DNA from: Ophioderma brevispina
Lineage: Eukaryota; Echinodermata; Ophiuroidea; Amphilepidida; Ophiodermatidae
Direction of reading: 5' to 3'
Assembly: GCA_023653785.1 (NCBI GenBank)
Contig: JAMKCH010084944.1
Location: 1-64,000, forward strand
DNA: 64,000 nucleotides
In this document: one piece after another, positions 11,871-23,982 of the stretch
How the letters are laid out: every line of letters begins with the position of its first letter
Position numbering within the stretch: position 1 is the first letter of the stretch
Program-made: the position numbers and the translations under genes
The notes under the pieces: model-generated
What the model was told of the DNA's origin: nothing
What the model saw: the letters and a program-made list of their open reading frames with translations, nothing else
The model's database searches: none

Positions 11871-14061
11871 TGTATGCCCTGAAATCAGTGACTACGGGAG
11901 TACAGTATGATTCATTGACTCCCCCCCAGCAAATAAGGGCTCTTGATAAGTAAATCCGTCTCGGTAAGTAGAAGACCAAACACTTCACCGATTCTGTTTT
12001 CATCTTTAACTGCAGAGCTATTGTTATTATCCATGCAACTGAAAAGATTGCTCAGGTTGTTATACCACCACCCCGATTTAGAATTAAGCTATTTTTCGTG
12101 ACGTGGAACACAAATACCGATCCTCTTTAAGAATAATAAGGTAGTTATGGCGTCTATGATTGGTTCTTTTAATTTTCTGACCCATATTTCATTTTTATTC
12201 GAAAGGGAACGAAGGTGAACAAGGCAAGTATGAGAAAATAAAATTGTTAGCAAAACGAGACCTAAGAATCTTTGGCCGAACAAAACAGTAAGCTGGCCGC
12301 GTAAAGCACCATTCCTATGCAACAGTTTAGCTTTCATAGCAGACGTCAAGGAAAATCACTCACCTATATGAAATGCTTGTGAACCGGTGCCGAACACACT
12401 TTTAATTAAATAGAAAAGAGGTCCTATATTAATATGATTACGCTATGGGTGTTGGTTCTGCATCAAGATGTTAGGTCATAGCTTGCCAGTCAAAATTTCC
12501 TTCATGATTTTTGCTCATCTTCGTTTCCTTTTTGAATAAATGATGAAATAGACGATCAAAGATATTAAACTCCCAGCAGAAGTTTGAGTTTTATTTTCTT
12601 CGTGAATGAGGCTGTAGCTCAATCTAAATCGGGCGGTGAAAACAATTCAAAAGCTTTTAACGTCATGGACAATAACAATGGCTTTGCAGTCCCAGAGAAT
12701 CCGAAGTCCGTTGTCCTATTCATCCTATTCATAACGGGCGGATTTACTTATCAATAGCACCATTATTTGCTGGAGTCAATGGAAGGTAGTGTACATCACT
12801 GATATTCAGGGAAAAAAGGAGATGAAATTTAATTTTCAAGAAAATGTGCACATACTAGAAGTGAGAACACGCGTAGAACTGATTTTGATAATTTTAGACA
12901 AATTATTTTAGCAAAATTATGTACTTGTTAGGGGTGCGTCACCTTTGTAAACGCTATGAGATCTTGCCCGCTAGCCTATGATATCTTAGCACGTAATTCT
13001 CACTGGCCTCTGACCATGGAGATCGGGCTGCCGCACAGTTGAATGGTTGCCGAGTAATATGGCGGGAAACAGTGCATACACCTGCTGGTGCACATATTCC
13101 ACACAGATGTTCTATTGTTATACAAAATTCCTTTAACTTTGACAAGTGTTCTAATGTTTCCTCTCTGTAAAACGCATTCGTATAAATTCGATGAGGCGAC
13201 ATCCTTTTGTAAGAAAAGATGTTAAGATGAGGACGTTCTTTTGTTACTAGATATCCAGTATTAATTGTTAAAAATTTGCATTTTATCTTCAGAACGAATA
13301 ATGTTAATCTTCAAGGGTGTAACATAATTTAAACATACAGGTACCGATGCCTATAACACAGATAGGTTGCAGTGTGATTATATTTGGATCAGAAGGTTGA
13401 AATGTGAAGTGAAGTGAGTCCCTTGTAGCGATACATCCTTGTGAACGCTCTAATTTTTTTATGTAATTTAAGCATGATTTTAAAACTATAACAGATACAA
13501 AGAATTAATACTTCAACTCTCCACGGTGAACAAATCGACATTTTACTGACATAAAATGTCTTATACATTCCTTATATGTTTTATGTAACTTAACACTTGA
13601 CATCGTCTACATAATTATTAAAGGTGAGTGAGTATTTCCTTTTTATTGACGTTTTTCCTGATATTGCTAAAATTAATATGCCATATACTGTTGGATTTGT
13701 TACACATATATCAACATGATGGTTCTTTTTGTTCAGGTGTTTCTTGTATGAAGACACCTGTATCCTTTACATTGATTTGAAACATCATTGTTGTAATGTG
13801 ACCCCACAAAATCTTGGACAACACATCACAACACATCATTTAACCCATAACATTAACTCTAGTGAACACACCCCATTCTCTTTAATCTTTAATACAAAAA
13901 TGCACTTTACACACATAAACAAAATTTCAATAATAACACATCAATTACCCCTTAGCATTTACTCCGAGCAAATCCAGAGAACACCTTTATCGCTTACAAA
14001 TAATGCAAACATTACATCGAAATGACCTTTGACCTTAAAGGTTGTACACGACTCCTCTTCT

Positions 14062-14511
14062 CGGGGGGGGGGCACTTGTATTCAAAGGTGGATATGATGC
14101 GTGAACAAGAAAACGCGTAAAAAGGGTCTCTTTTTCCAACTGGCGATGTACGCGCGTACATTGTTTAGGGTGTCAAAAACAGCAAAATATGAAAAAAAAG
14201 GTATGTTTTTTCTTAACCCAGAAATTGTGATGTACGTGTTTAGGGTATCTCACTAAGCAGGAATCAAAATCATCAAAATATTGTAATCGGAACTTCGTAA
14301 GTAAAGCAAAACAAGAAAATATTAAATATTAACGACACAATGTATTGCTTACTTGTTTAGGGTATCATAAACAGATAAAAATACTTGTTTAGGGTATGTA
14401 TTAGCTTGTTTTTAGTCGGTGAAAATAGGTGTTTAGGGTGCATTTTGAAAGTCCATGTTCACACATCATATCCACCTTTGAATACAAGTGCCCCTCCCCC
14501 CGGGGGTGCTT
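14062..14511. mobile_element. 450-bp foldback with TTTAGGGT motifs, copy A
   Basis: The arms are about 45 bp. The 28 bases at 14,072-14,099 (GCACTTGTATTC...) recur exactly inverted near 14,462-14,489, each preceded by a C/G run. The interior has five TTTAGGGT motifs, at 14,164, 14,239, 14,356, 14,388 and 14,432, each inside a 'TGTTTAGGGT(A/G)' phrase. The element is also in copy B (about 43,045-43,225), where the interior is shortened. It therefore predates the duplication. It has no coding capacity. Confidence 0.75.
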
Positions 14512-15744
14512 CTAATATAAAAAATGTCGATTTTGGTGTGAGTAACCATTTTTTGGTGTAGCAAACTGACCCCTGGACGACCTTTGCCCTTATATTATGG
14601 ACATGCCACATCAACTCTCCATAAAATTTATTCCATGCAACTCTAGGGATCACGGTGTGGACCACGGTTACGTCAGGTAGGTTCATTACAACACGGATCT
14701 AGAATCCGAGTGTATAACAATGTTTGCAGATGAGTGTGCCATACAATGATTGGAAAGTAAACCATGCGAAACATGCAGGACAGGTGTGGTATACATGATG
14801 CAAATGTTGATGTCACGGTACAAAAAGTTTGAAAATGACACCTTCTTTAGATTGCTATTTTTAATTAGATATAGACATACTTATTAACATATCACTAAGT
14901 ATTCCATTATGTCTAAATGTAATATCGCGATACAAAATATACATAAACGTCTATATGTGTGTCTATAACCTACTTATATCATGTATGTTAGCAAATAAGT
15001 TGTGTTCATAGAAAGGTAAATATTTCATTCACATCCATTGCACCTGCAGTGTTGTGCATGTCAAGCTTATCTTCTTGCATTAACACTGCCCGCTGCATCC
15101 TTTGGTAGATCTACAACTTTTTCTGATGATTGCACGACATGCTTCACCGGCAGGTGGAAGAGACACTGAGCATTGGACCTTTCGAAAGCCCACCAAAAAT
15201 CTGCTCGATTTGGCAACTTTGGTGCTTTGATTAAGCCAATGATATACTTCCAGACGCAGCGTAACGCTTGATCTTGGGTCAAAATCTGGTATTGCGCACG
15301 CCAATCGCTCGCTGTGAGTGGAAGTATTTCACGGGCTTTATTGTTTTACCTCGTGCATGATCTGCCGCGTATCCCACTTACAACAGATGCCTGGCTAGGG
15401 CATCTTGTGTTGGGTAATGTTTCCAATTTCTCTGCCTTTCCTGAGTGAATAACCTCTACCTTTTATTATTTAATGCCTCCATTAAAAGATGTTAATATGA
15501 ACTACAGCAAGCTGAAAACGGAGCCTCTGAAAATTGAATGCAACAATACAATTGAAGACTACAGTGGCCTGCCCAATGCCGTTGTTGACATATGTCATTT
15601 CCAGCAGTCCCTCACTGTGGTCTCCAAAATTTGTACACTTTTTATGTGCAATATCATTGTATTTGTAATTTAATTTTAATATATAGTTGCTGTTACTTTT
15701 TTTTTACAATAATGAATATTCTAATAAACCATAATGCATAAGAG
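14512..15744. other. Gene-free part of copy A
   Basis: Aligns with 43,226-44,660 in copy B with many small indels. Two overlapping minus-strand frames at 15,067-15,304 ('RADFWWAFERSNAQC') are conserved only in broken form at about 43,840-44,100. They resemble no family I know. Confidence 0.4.
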
Positions 15745-15960
15745 GGCGGGTTGTTGTAGCAGTCGACCGATCACCTTTCATCAATGCGGTCCGGGTTCAA
15801 TTTGTTGTGGAGCCAGTGTCGTGCGTGGATTTGGTTGCCGATCCATATCCGTCCTCGTCCCGCACCGAAAATCGAATTTCTTTCCGTAAATCTTATTTTT
15901 TTTCTGTTCTGGTTTACTCGTTGCATTCTAGTCCACAAAAAAATGGTGCAAGACAAAATC
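15745..15960 (+). mobile_element. tRNA-derived SINE, copy A
   Basis: The head contains a tRNA-like pol III promoter. A degenerate A box lies around 15,752 ('TTGTAGCAGTCGACC') and a B box at 15,790 ('CCGGGTTCAATTTG'). The body follows with 'CGTGCGTGGATTTGGTTGCC', 'CGTCCTCGTCCCGCA' and 'AAAATCGAATTTCTTTCC', a body type I recognise from invertebrate tRNA-SINEs. The equivalent in copy B (44,665-44,930) has a better B box and a longer tail. This copy predates the duplication. Confidence 0.65.
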
Positions 15961-15999
15961 CCCCTCGTTGGAGTTGAAAACAATAAAATAGTGATATGA

Positions 16000-16966
16000 T
16001 ATCATGTTATAAATGGAGTCTTGGCTTTTGAATACCGTTTACAGCATCCGATTTGGTTGTTGCAATCCTGAGATATGACAAATATTCCAAGAGAGGGTGA
16101 AATACCAATTGTGCCACTTTTCACAGAATGGGGTAGGCCTATCAATGCATGGTTGATAGAGGACAGTTTATTGATTCGAAAGAATTATTCCATCACCAGT
16201 GATAATGCTTGATCTTTTTTTTGTGCTTCAAATCAATGTTTCTTTTTCTGTGTAAATATTCATACAAAGGAATCATGAATAAGTAAATAACATAAATAAT
16301 AGAGCAACACTCAGTGTGAAAACATAGACATTATTCAACAATTATAAGTTGCACATGTTTTACAGAGTTCTGGAAAATGAACTTCTGTACTTGAAATAAT
16401 ATTGAAAATACCAATAAACATAGTTCGGAATCAAATTGAAATTGCACAGGACTATTTAAATGTTAAAGTGTTCGTAATCCTTGGAATAATCAGCCAAGTG
16501 GTTCTTCTGGTTGTAATATTCTGGTGTCAAAACTCTTCACTAGAAATTACATTGGTGACGAGGCTGTTTGAGCTTCAATCCTATTTTTGAGATGTGAGAC
16601 TCTAGTACGAAAATGGTCTCAGGTCAATCACACTTTTTAAGTTAAATTTTTTGTTTTTTTTTTTTTTTGTTTTCCAGATAATGATGTTTTTATTGTATTT
16701 TGTATGACTGAGTAAATTTCTAAAAGGCTCTTTTGTATCGAGCAAATCTAGGAGCTAGAAATATAGACAGACAGCAGTTATACCTGACAAAAAAAATAAA
16801 TGAAACATAAAATTGACAGACAACATTTATGTGATGAGTTTCTGTGTAGATAAATATGATGAATCCCGTTTCTTCTCAGTTATGAGGTGAAAATGCGATA
16901 TATATCGAGCTTCCCATCTTCCTTAGGGTGAACGAACCCCATGACTATGTGTGTTGTGAACATGCG
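16000..16966. other. Gene-free part of copy A left of the 7-kb element
   Basis: Bases 16,545-16,966 align with about 46,525-46,960 in copy B. At 16,000-16,540 copy B has instead a LINE fragment and other sequence. No gene is seen. The last bases before 16,971 define the insertion site of the 7-kb element. Confidence 0.5.
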
Positions 16967-16970
16967 GTAA

Positions 16971-19300
16971 TAGGGTCAAAATCAGGGGTCCCTGACCATG
17001 GAGAGCAAGGTGTTTGAAACAATGATTTTTGTACTTTGGGATATTTAAAACAAATGACTCCATTCCCCTCCCAACAAGTGTGGGGAACCCCCAGGAGAGG
17101 GGAAATCCAAAGGGCTGCCAGCGGCCAGTCTTGGCAATTAGAAAGTTGTGTATCTCTTGAACAAGGTAGCTTACAAACATGGAATAAGTGTCTTTTATAT
17201 GACTAATTTGAGATCAAAGTCATTTCGAAGTTAGTTTTTTCATTTGGAGGTCTTCTTACTGTGAATCCAGATGGCCGCCACTAGTTTTTGTTAAATATAG
17301 TACATATTTGTTACATAGCCCAAGCCATTTCATCACAACCTTGAAGGATGGTTTAATAATGTTTGTTTCTAAGTGTGTTTAACGTGAACCAGAATCCATT
17401 CCAGATGTATTTTGTGAACCTAGATGTCACATCGCATGTAGAAATCCAAATGCTGCCGGCGGCCATCTTGGAAATGACCAGATTGTGTATCACTTGAATA
17501 AAGTAACTTAAAAACATGGAAGAAGTGCCTTTTAATGACTAATTTGATGATCAGAAGTCAATTTCTGAAGTTAGTTTTTCAGCAGGATGTCATTTTTACT
17601 TGTGAAATCCAGATGGCCGCCACTGGTTTTGTTTAAAGAATATACATATTTTTACATCGCCAATCCCGTTCACCTTGAATATGGTTAATGTATTGGTTTC
17701 TAAGTTGGTTTAAACGTTGATTGCAGGAATCCATTCCAGATGTAGTTTGTGAACCATAGTCACATCGCTATGTAACATCCAATGGCTGCCGCCGGCCATC
17801 TTGGAAATTACCAGATGTGTATTCACTTTGAAGAAAGTAACTTACCAACTGGGAAGAATGTCCTTTTAAATTCCTAATTTTATGATCGAAGTCATTTCTG
17901 AATTAGTTTTTTCACAGGGTCATCTTTACTGTAAATCCAAGATGGCCGCACTGGCTATGTTAAATATATACATATTTTACATAGTGCAAGTCATTTCACC
18001 TTTTGAGTGGTTAATGTATTTTTTCCTAAGTGTTAACATGATTCACAAGTCCCATTCCAGGTGTAGTTTGTTAACCTGAGGTCCCCATCGCTGTGTAGAA
18101 TCCAAAATGGCTGCTGGTGGCCATTTTGAAATACCAATTGGGGTATCTCTTGAACAAGTAGCTTACAAACACGAATAATTGGTCCTTTTTGGACTAATTT
18201 GATGATCAGAAGTCTATTTCTGATGTAGTTTCAACATTAGGAGGTCATCTTTACTGGGAAATCCAGATGGCTGCCATTGGCTATGTATAACTATATGCAA
18301 TATAATAGTCCAAGCCAGTTCACTTTAAAGATGGTTATTGTTGATGTATTGATTAAGTGTTTACGTGACCGGATATCCATTCCAGGTGTAGTTTGTTGTC
18401 ATCTTGGAAGTTAACAAATCTCGTGAACTAGTAAATTACAAACATGGAATTAGTCTTTTTGTTGTTTTTTTTTACTAGGACCATGAGTCCATTTGAAAAT
18501 AAATTTAACATATTCCAAGCCAGTACAAATCTGTTGCAAGTCATATGTAATGTTTTTTTTTTGAGTAATGTTAGGAATCCAAAATGGCTGCCGGCGGGCA
18601 TCTTGGAAACTACTAAATTGAGTTCTCTTGAATAAATAACTTACAAACATGGAAAGTTGTCTTTTTTGACTCATTTGACGACGCGGTCCATTCTTGAAGT
18701 AGTTTTCCATTTGGAGGTCAACTTTACTGTAAATCCAAGATGCCCATTGGTTTTATAAAATTTTTTGCAAAGTCCAACCATATCAAACCTTTGAAAGACT
18801 GTTAATGTATGTTTCTCTAAATTCTTTACATGACCATAAATAAAAAATTTCATGAGTAAGTTTGTTACTCTCAACTCTCTTCTCCCTGCGGATTTCGAGT
18901 GCACTCGACACACGTATCAATTGTGGTTCAATTTTTTTGATTTTTTGGGTTCAAACATTCTTTATATTCAGGGACCTAAGTCAAATTCAGCCTAAAATGC
19001 ATTGAATGAGTCCAAACAAGCCCTAGTCTTTGGTTTTTAGGTGTTTTTTAGATGTGTTTCCCAAATGAATTGCGCAAATATTTGGCAAACTGTCTGAAAT
19101 GTCTCTTGACGTTTTGTTATAACTTATAAACACTGCCCAGCACGGAGAGAGTTAATGTGGAGGTCACCATTACTAGCAGAGATCCAAAATGGCCAAATTG
19201 TGTAATCTCTTTTGGACAAATTAACTAACAAACATGGCATAAGTGTCCTTTTTTTACTAATGTGATGACAGGAGTTTCAGTTGAATACACGTAGAACTTC
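16971..19300 (+). repeat. Left arm: ~335-bp tandem array with GATGGCCGCC motifs
   Basis: Unit starts marked by 'AGTTAGTTTTT(T)CA' or close variants fall near 17,229, 17,568, 17,900 and 18,223, giving spacings of about 325-340 bp. Each unit holds two motif sites. One is a single 'CCA(A)GATGGCCGCCA' box (17,268, 17,611, 17,938, 18,263). The other is a quasi-palindrome 'CCAAATGCTGCCGGCGGCCA' plus TCTTGG (17,448, 17,780, 18,101, 18,577). The array decays rightward, with the last clear site at 19,180. Confidence 0.8.
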
Positions 19301-19904
19301 CAAGCAGTCATTATGTTTCATCTATATAATTCAATATTGCATTGTTGTTTTAGTAATTTGTGCCAAATCCTTCGAAGTATCAAGTGTATTATGCTAGATA
19401 CCTTTACTATAAAAAGAAATCCATAAAGCAATGGTCACTGGAAGCAGTCATCTTGAAATATATCTATAAAGTACGTAAATAACTTAAATATTTTAAAAAA
19501 GTGTTGTTTTTTGACTATTTGATGATCAGAAATCAATTTCACAACATTTTTATATTCACCTATGTGTGTGGGCCATGGATCTTCAATGTGTGAAATACGG
19601 AAGTGGCCGCAATATACCATTTTGAATTTATGGAAATTTGCATTTTGCAAAGCATTACTATACAGAGGTTTTCATTACTTTTGAATTCAGAATTGTTACC
19701 AATGAATCTGATTCACTATCTGTTTCGCAGGAGTCAATTCCACTGCGGATCTAAAATGGACATATGCAGATATGGAGCCTGACCTGCTTTTTGTTGCCAT
19801 AAACGTACTTGGGAACAAAGGGCTTTAAGGTTTAGAGGACAGCAGCAGGCTGAGTGGAAGGCTTTTTTTCGCATTGCTGAAGAAGTTGTTTAGCTTCTAG
19901 GTGT

Positions 19905-20160
19905 GCTACCTTGTCACAGTGGCGTATCGGCCCGGCCCGCTTGAGGGGCAAAATTTCCCACTCTTGAGAAATTTTCCCTCTCAGGGGGGTCACCCCCCCA
20001 CCCCCCCCCCCCCCCCAAAAGGCCAATTTTTCCCGGCAGAGGCTAAAAAAAACAGGTGATTTAGCATGAATTTTTGCATTTTTTCCCGGCCAAAGTTGTG
20101 GGGGGGGGGGGCAACCTACCCCTTGCCCCCCACAGTTACGCCAGTGCTTGTCATACAGAT
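19905..20160 (+). repeat. G/C-run repeat module, first copy
   Basis: The module contains 'TTTCCCGGCAGAGG', 'GATTTAGCATGA', 'TTTTTGCATTTTT', 'CCCGGCCAAAGTTGT', a run of about 13 G, 'CAACCTACCCC' and 'CGCCAGTGCTTGTC'. The second copy follows in direct orientation at about 20,735-20,945. The homopolymers are likely sites of sequencing error. Confidence 0.7.
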
Positions 20161-20734
20161 TATTAATATATATATAAAAGACAGTTACTTGCTCTTTATC
20201 AACATACTAAGACAGGGTGTTTTAAAAGTTGAGCATTTAGTTTTGGGTATTTCGTTTTATGCCACGTGCTTTTAGGCTATATTAATTTTATGCAATTTGT
20301 CGTTCAAAAGGGTTCTGGTTGGTAAAACTTAGATATGGGGGTATTGGCATAAGAGGTTATGCTGTTAATTATGAGTGACAGAATATTACCAATCGTAAAA
20401 GATTCAACTATTTTCAGACAACACCGAACTTCAAACAAAGGTTGATGGGGATAAGTACTGAATTTTTGATCTAAGATAGGATCTAATTCAAGGTTGTGTG
20501 ACAGTAAGCATGCCAACACGTACTTTCCGTATTTTACCAATAAATGAAACCAAGGAATGGTTTGTATTTTACATCATTTAGATTATCAATTGTACTCTCT
20601 AGTCTGATTAGTACGGTATGCATGGTTTTTGTAACTTCACCAATGTTTTTAGTTTCTTAGAACCCAAGATAGGATCTAAGTAGTAAAATAAAGAAGACGT
20701 AGTTTCGTCTAATTGGACAAAAAGACTGGATGCA

Positions 20735-20945
20735 GGTTCCGTTCTGTACCCGTCGCCCACTCTAAAATTTCCCAGACTGGGAATTTTCCCTCTCCGGGGG
20801 GTCAAAAGGCCAACTTTTCCCGGCAGAGGGCTAAAAAACAGCTGATTTAGCATGATTTTTTGCATTTTTTTTTTCCCGGCCAAAGTTGTCGGGGGGGGGG
20901 GGCCAACCTACCCCCTTGCCCCCCACCTGTTCCGCCAGTGCTTGT
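20735..20945 (+). repeat. G/C-run repeat module, second copy
   Basis: A direct repeat of the module at 19,905-20,160, about 830 bp downstream. The similarity extends past the module to an 'ATAAAAGACAGTTACT' phrase at about 20,175 and 20,965. Confidence 0.7.
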
Positions 20946-22111
20946 CCATATAACAGACTTCTTACTATAATCATAAAAGACAGTTACTGCAACAACATCA
21001 CAATACATGCAGATTAATGTTGACTCAGCAATGGTTTCATTCACAAAATGGCCTTGCATGAGAGATTAATTTGCTTTATCCATATGCACAACAACCCTGA
21101 ACAGGATAGTAGACATATTTCTGCTTGAACATTAACATCGGTGTCCTGACAGTCAATGACCATGAGATTCCAATAATCTTTTTCCCAAAGTGTGGCCTAC
21201 AATGTTGATAAAGGATGTATCGTTGTTTGAATGGCTGGACTGGAATGCATCCAGGCCGGACCTCACCATCCAGTAAATTGCTGTTTCAAACATCCACCAC
21301 AGCTATTTCCAATGTTTTTATGAAAACGGATAAAACATTTCCATCACAGATTTTTTTTTAGTCTCCGCTCAGCTGAATATACACTTAATGAAAAATGCAT
21401 TGTTGGCAGCTGGTGCTGCAGTGAGAGAGCAGGTATTTATACTCTGTTTGAACAAGTTGCAGCAGTCTACTGTCATGCGAGTCCTGAATTCATTTAATTC
21501 AGAACTCAAAGCCGGTATCAATCATGAATCATCTTATTCGAAATCCATTGTCCGTTGTCGACAATGTAGCAGCCCCAGAAGCCAGCCAACTTCTCAGCAA
21601 TGCGCAGAAAGCCCTCACTCGTAGCTGATGTCCTTTGCTGTTCAGTGCATTCGATGGCACACAAAAAAGCTCAGGGCTGGGCTCAGCTCTGAAGGGTAAA
21701 TCCCTCAAAATGAACTGCACCATTCGGCTTCCTCGAGATGATAGTCAGACATACCACCTGCTTTGAAAGCCAACAACCTGATTCAAAAGCATTTGAAACT
21801 AGGAACATCCATCTCTCTGCAAAGCATGGCACCACGCACTATCACAGTTTTAAGCTCTTAGGCTGCCCATTCCTTCTTTTTGCCATAGGAATTTGACTCG
21901 ATTTTGATGATGAAATCACCTGCGAAACGACAGTGACTCGGATACATAGGTGAATCTGAATCAGAAAGTGACGTGTAACTCCACTCTTTGTAGGGTACAC
22001 TTTGGAAAGTGTAAATAATCCATCATATCCTTCCAAATAGTATATGGTGGCCCATCTTGGGACTTCCAAAGAATTTGTTTTAATGGGCCGTATCTATGCT
22101 AATAAAGGCAC

Positions 22112-22420
22112 TAATTATCCAATAACAATAATAATTATAATAATAATAATTGTCCATTTATACGCGCCCGTATCCGTCCAAAATGACCCTCGTCGGACAA
22201 CAACCCTATCATCACGTAGATTGTATATCACCCATACAGCCATAACACTCCCAAATATTCGCTTTGGGTTGACGAAGCATTGAGAGTATAATCTTGCCAA
22301 GGACACAAACACGTTGACCCTCGGCGGGGGCTCGAACTCACGATTTCAACGGTCTAATGATCACGAGTCCCTGCATTTTCCACTGGATCCCACAATGTGC
22401 TCACAAAATGAAAAACCTCC
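22112..22420 (-). mobile_element. tRNA-derived SINE inside the 7-kb element
   Basis: On the minus strand the B box is 'GAGTTCGAGCCCC' (about 22,325-22,340), preceded by a tRNA-like segment ('GACTCGTGATCATTAGACCG'). The body contains 'GTGTCCTTGGCAAGATTATA' and 'CTTCGTCAACCC', a layout I recognise from marine invertebrate tRNA-SINEs. The 3' tail is an ATT/AAT repeat at 22,115-22,150. No complete tRNA cloverleaf is present, so this is not a tRNA gene. The SINE sits within the 7-kb element's interior. Confidence 0.7.
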
Positions 22421-22689
22421 GGGGATAACCGACTTGATAAATGTAATAGGCTCTCAACTTGTTTAGCTTCTTTATCTACTGATGTAACAATCAATAGCCT
22501 TCATATTCCACTTTACAGTACGATCTACGTACCGTGCACGTGACGGTTACTTACTGGGGTTAATATGCAAACATGTATGCATGATGGGGCATTCTGAATC
22601 ATCCTCTGTATTTCACATTGAGATGCGAAACAAAATGAAATTTCAACGGTTGATATGAACTCCTTGAATCATCAATGATTTTTTACTCA

Positions 22690-23982
22690 AGAGAAATTTC
22701 CATTTGTGATTTCCAAGATGGCCGCCAGTTGCCATTTTGGACTTTGTTTATCGGTGATGGTTGGGTTTAGATAACAATTCCTCGGGTATGGATTTCCTGG
22801 TCACTAATTTTACTCAAAAACCATCCCCTAATATGATTGCAAACAGCTGAACTGCTTGAATATGTTAAAAGTATCCAAATGGACCCAGGGTCCGATTCAA
22901 TCAACCAAACACACTAACATGTGCACATGTTCATGCCTCATGGACAATTTTATCCAAAGCACTGTTATTGGTATCAAAAGGCTTATGTGGGGAATACTAT
23001 GAGTTAGTATAACGTAGGGTTACTCATAGTTTGGGCGAACGGACCCCTGGTATAGTAAAAAAAAACCAAAAAAAAACTTTTCCATGCTGTAGTTACTTTG
23101 TTCAAGAGATTCAGAATTTGTTAATTTCCAAGATTGCCACTCGGCGCCAGTTTGAATTTTAGACATAGTGATGTGACCTCCAGGTTAACACAACTACATC
23201 TGGAATGGAATCCGGTCACGTAAACACTTAAACCATACATAAACAGACATAACCCATTCCAAAAGCGAACTGGCTTGGACTATATAAAATCATTGTCATT
23301 CGTTTAATATAGCCGTGGGCAGCCAAGCTTGGATTCACAGTAAAGATGACCTCCTAATGGAAACTAACATACAGAAATGGTCTTCTGATCATCAAATTAG
23401 TCAACAAGACAACTATTCCATGTTTGTAAGCTACTTTGTTCTAGCTAATAACACTACACAATTTGGGTACTTTCAAGATTGCCGCCGGCAGCCATTTTTG
23501 GATTTCTACATAGGGATGTGACATCTAGGTTAACAAACTCATCTTGATGGATTTCTGGTCATGTTAACACTTAGACACCATACATGACCATCTTCAAATG
23601 TGCAATGTCTTGCACTATGTAAAATATGTAATATTTAACATAGCCAGTGGCGGCCCCATCTTTGGATTTCACAGTAAAGATGACCTCCAATGAAAAACTA
23701 ACTTCAGAAATGGGACTTCTGCATCATCATCACATTAGTCATAAAGACACTTCTTCCATGTTAAAGTTAAACGTTGTTCAAGATGATAACACAATTTTCG
23801 AATTTCCAAGATGGCCGAACCCCGGCGGCCATTTTGGATTTTTTCCACTCTCTGGAGTTTTCCTCCACACTTTTGGGAGGGGCATGAGCTCATTTTGGTT
23901 TTTAAATCCCCAAAAGTACCAAAATCCATCGTCAAACGAACCTTTGCTCTCCATGGTCACGGGAACCCTGATTTTGACCCTA
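22690..23982 (-). repeat. Right arm: inverted copy of the ~335-bp array
   Basis: Reverse-complement units of the left arm show motif sites at 22,712, 23,130, 23,309, 23,471, 23,648 and 23,806. The phrases 'CACAGTAAAGATGACCTCC' (twice) and 'GACATCTAGGTTAAC' are the inverse of left-arm phrases. The arm is shorter than the left arm, about 1.3 kb against 2.3 kb. Confidence 0.8.

Larger units (their letters stand above)
8250..13260. other. Long gene-free stretch of copy A
   Basis: I see no protein family, RNA gene or TIR element across about 5 kb. Short patches match copy B (8,930-9,010 with about 40,360-40,410, and 12,650-12,700 with about 40,450-40,490). A CAG/CAT/CTC microsatellite lies at 11,094-11,156. 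Segments 9,845-10,000 and 11,712-11,870 are dispersed repeats with relatives elsewhere in the window. Confidence 0.45.
19650..22690. other. Interior of the 7-kb element
   Basis: There are short unplaced frames only, for example 'LLRSWLASGAATLS' on the minus strand near 21,570-21,620. None matches a transposase known to me. The interior also contains a duplicated G/C-run module and a SINE, listed separately. If a transposase gene was once here, it is no longer recognisable by eye. Confidence 0.45.
16971..23982. mobile_element. 7.0-kb non-autonomous DNA element with tandem-repeat arms
   Basis: The left tip reads TAGGGTCAAAATCAGGG and the right tip is its inverse (CCCTGATTTTGACCCTA). Just inside the tips, 'CCATGGAGAGCAA' is also shared in inverted form. 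The left arm (about 16,971-19,300) is a tandem array with a period of about 335 bp. The right arm (about 22,690-23,982) carries the same unit inverted. In copy B the flanks run directly together: 'GAACAGTGCGG' at about 46,940 leads through a short stretch to 'CGTATCAGCGGGTCCATGGG' at about 46,999. A TA lies next to both ends (16,968-16,969 and about 23,984-23,985), consistent with a TA target duplication. The interior (19.6-22.7 kb) has no recognisable transposase, so it is either a non-autonomous giant or has lost its gene. Confidence 0.8.

Noticed and set aside
14150..14440. Interstitial telomere track
   Set aside because: TTTAGGGT motifs are separated by 30-115 bases of unique sequence inside a foldback and are not a contiguous telomere array.
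16971..19300. CRISPR-like regularly spaced motif array
   Set aside because: The period is about 335 bp with the whole unit repeated, the setting is animal-like, and there are no short identical repeats with unique spacers.
22325..22400. Possible tRNA gene on the minus strand
   Set aside because: The B box is good but the acceptor stem and A box do not form a cloverleaf. It is joined to a SINE body and an ATT tail.
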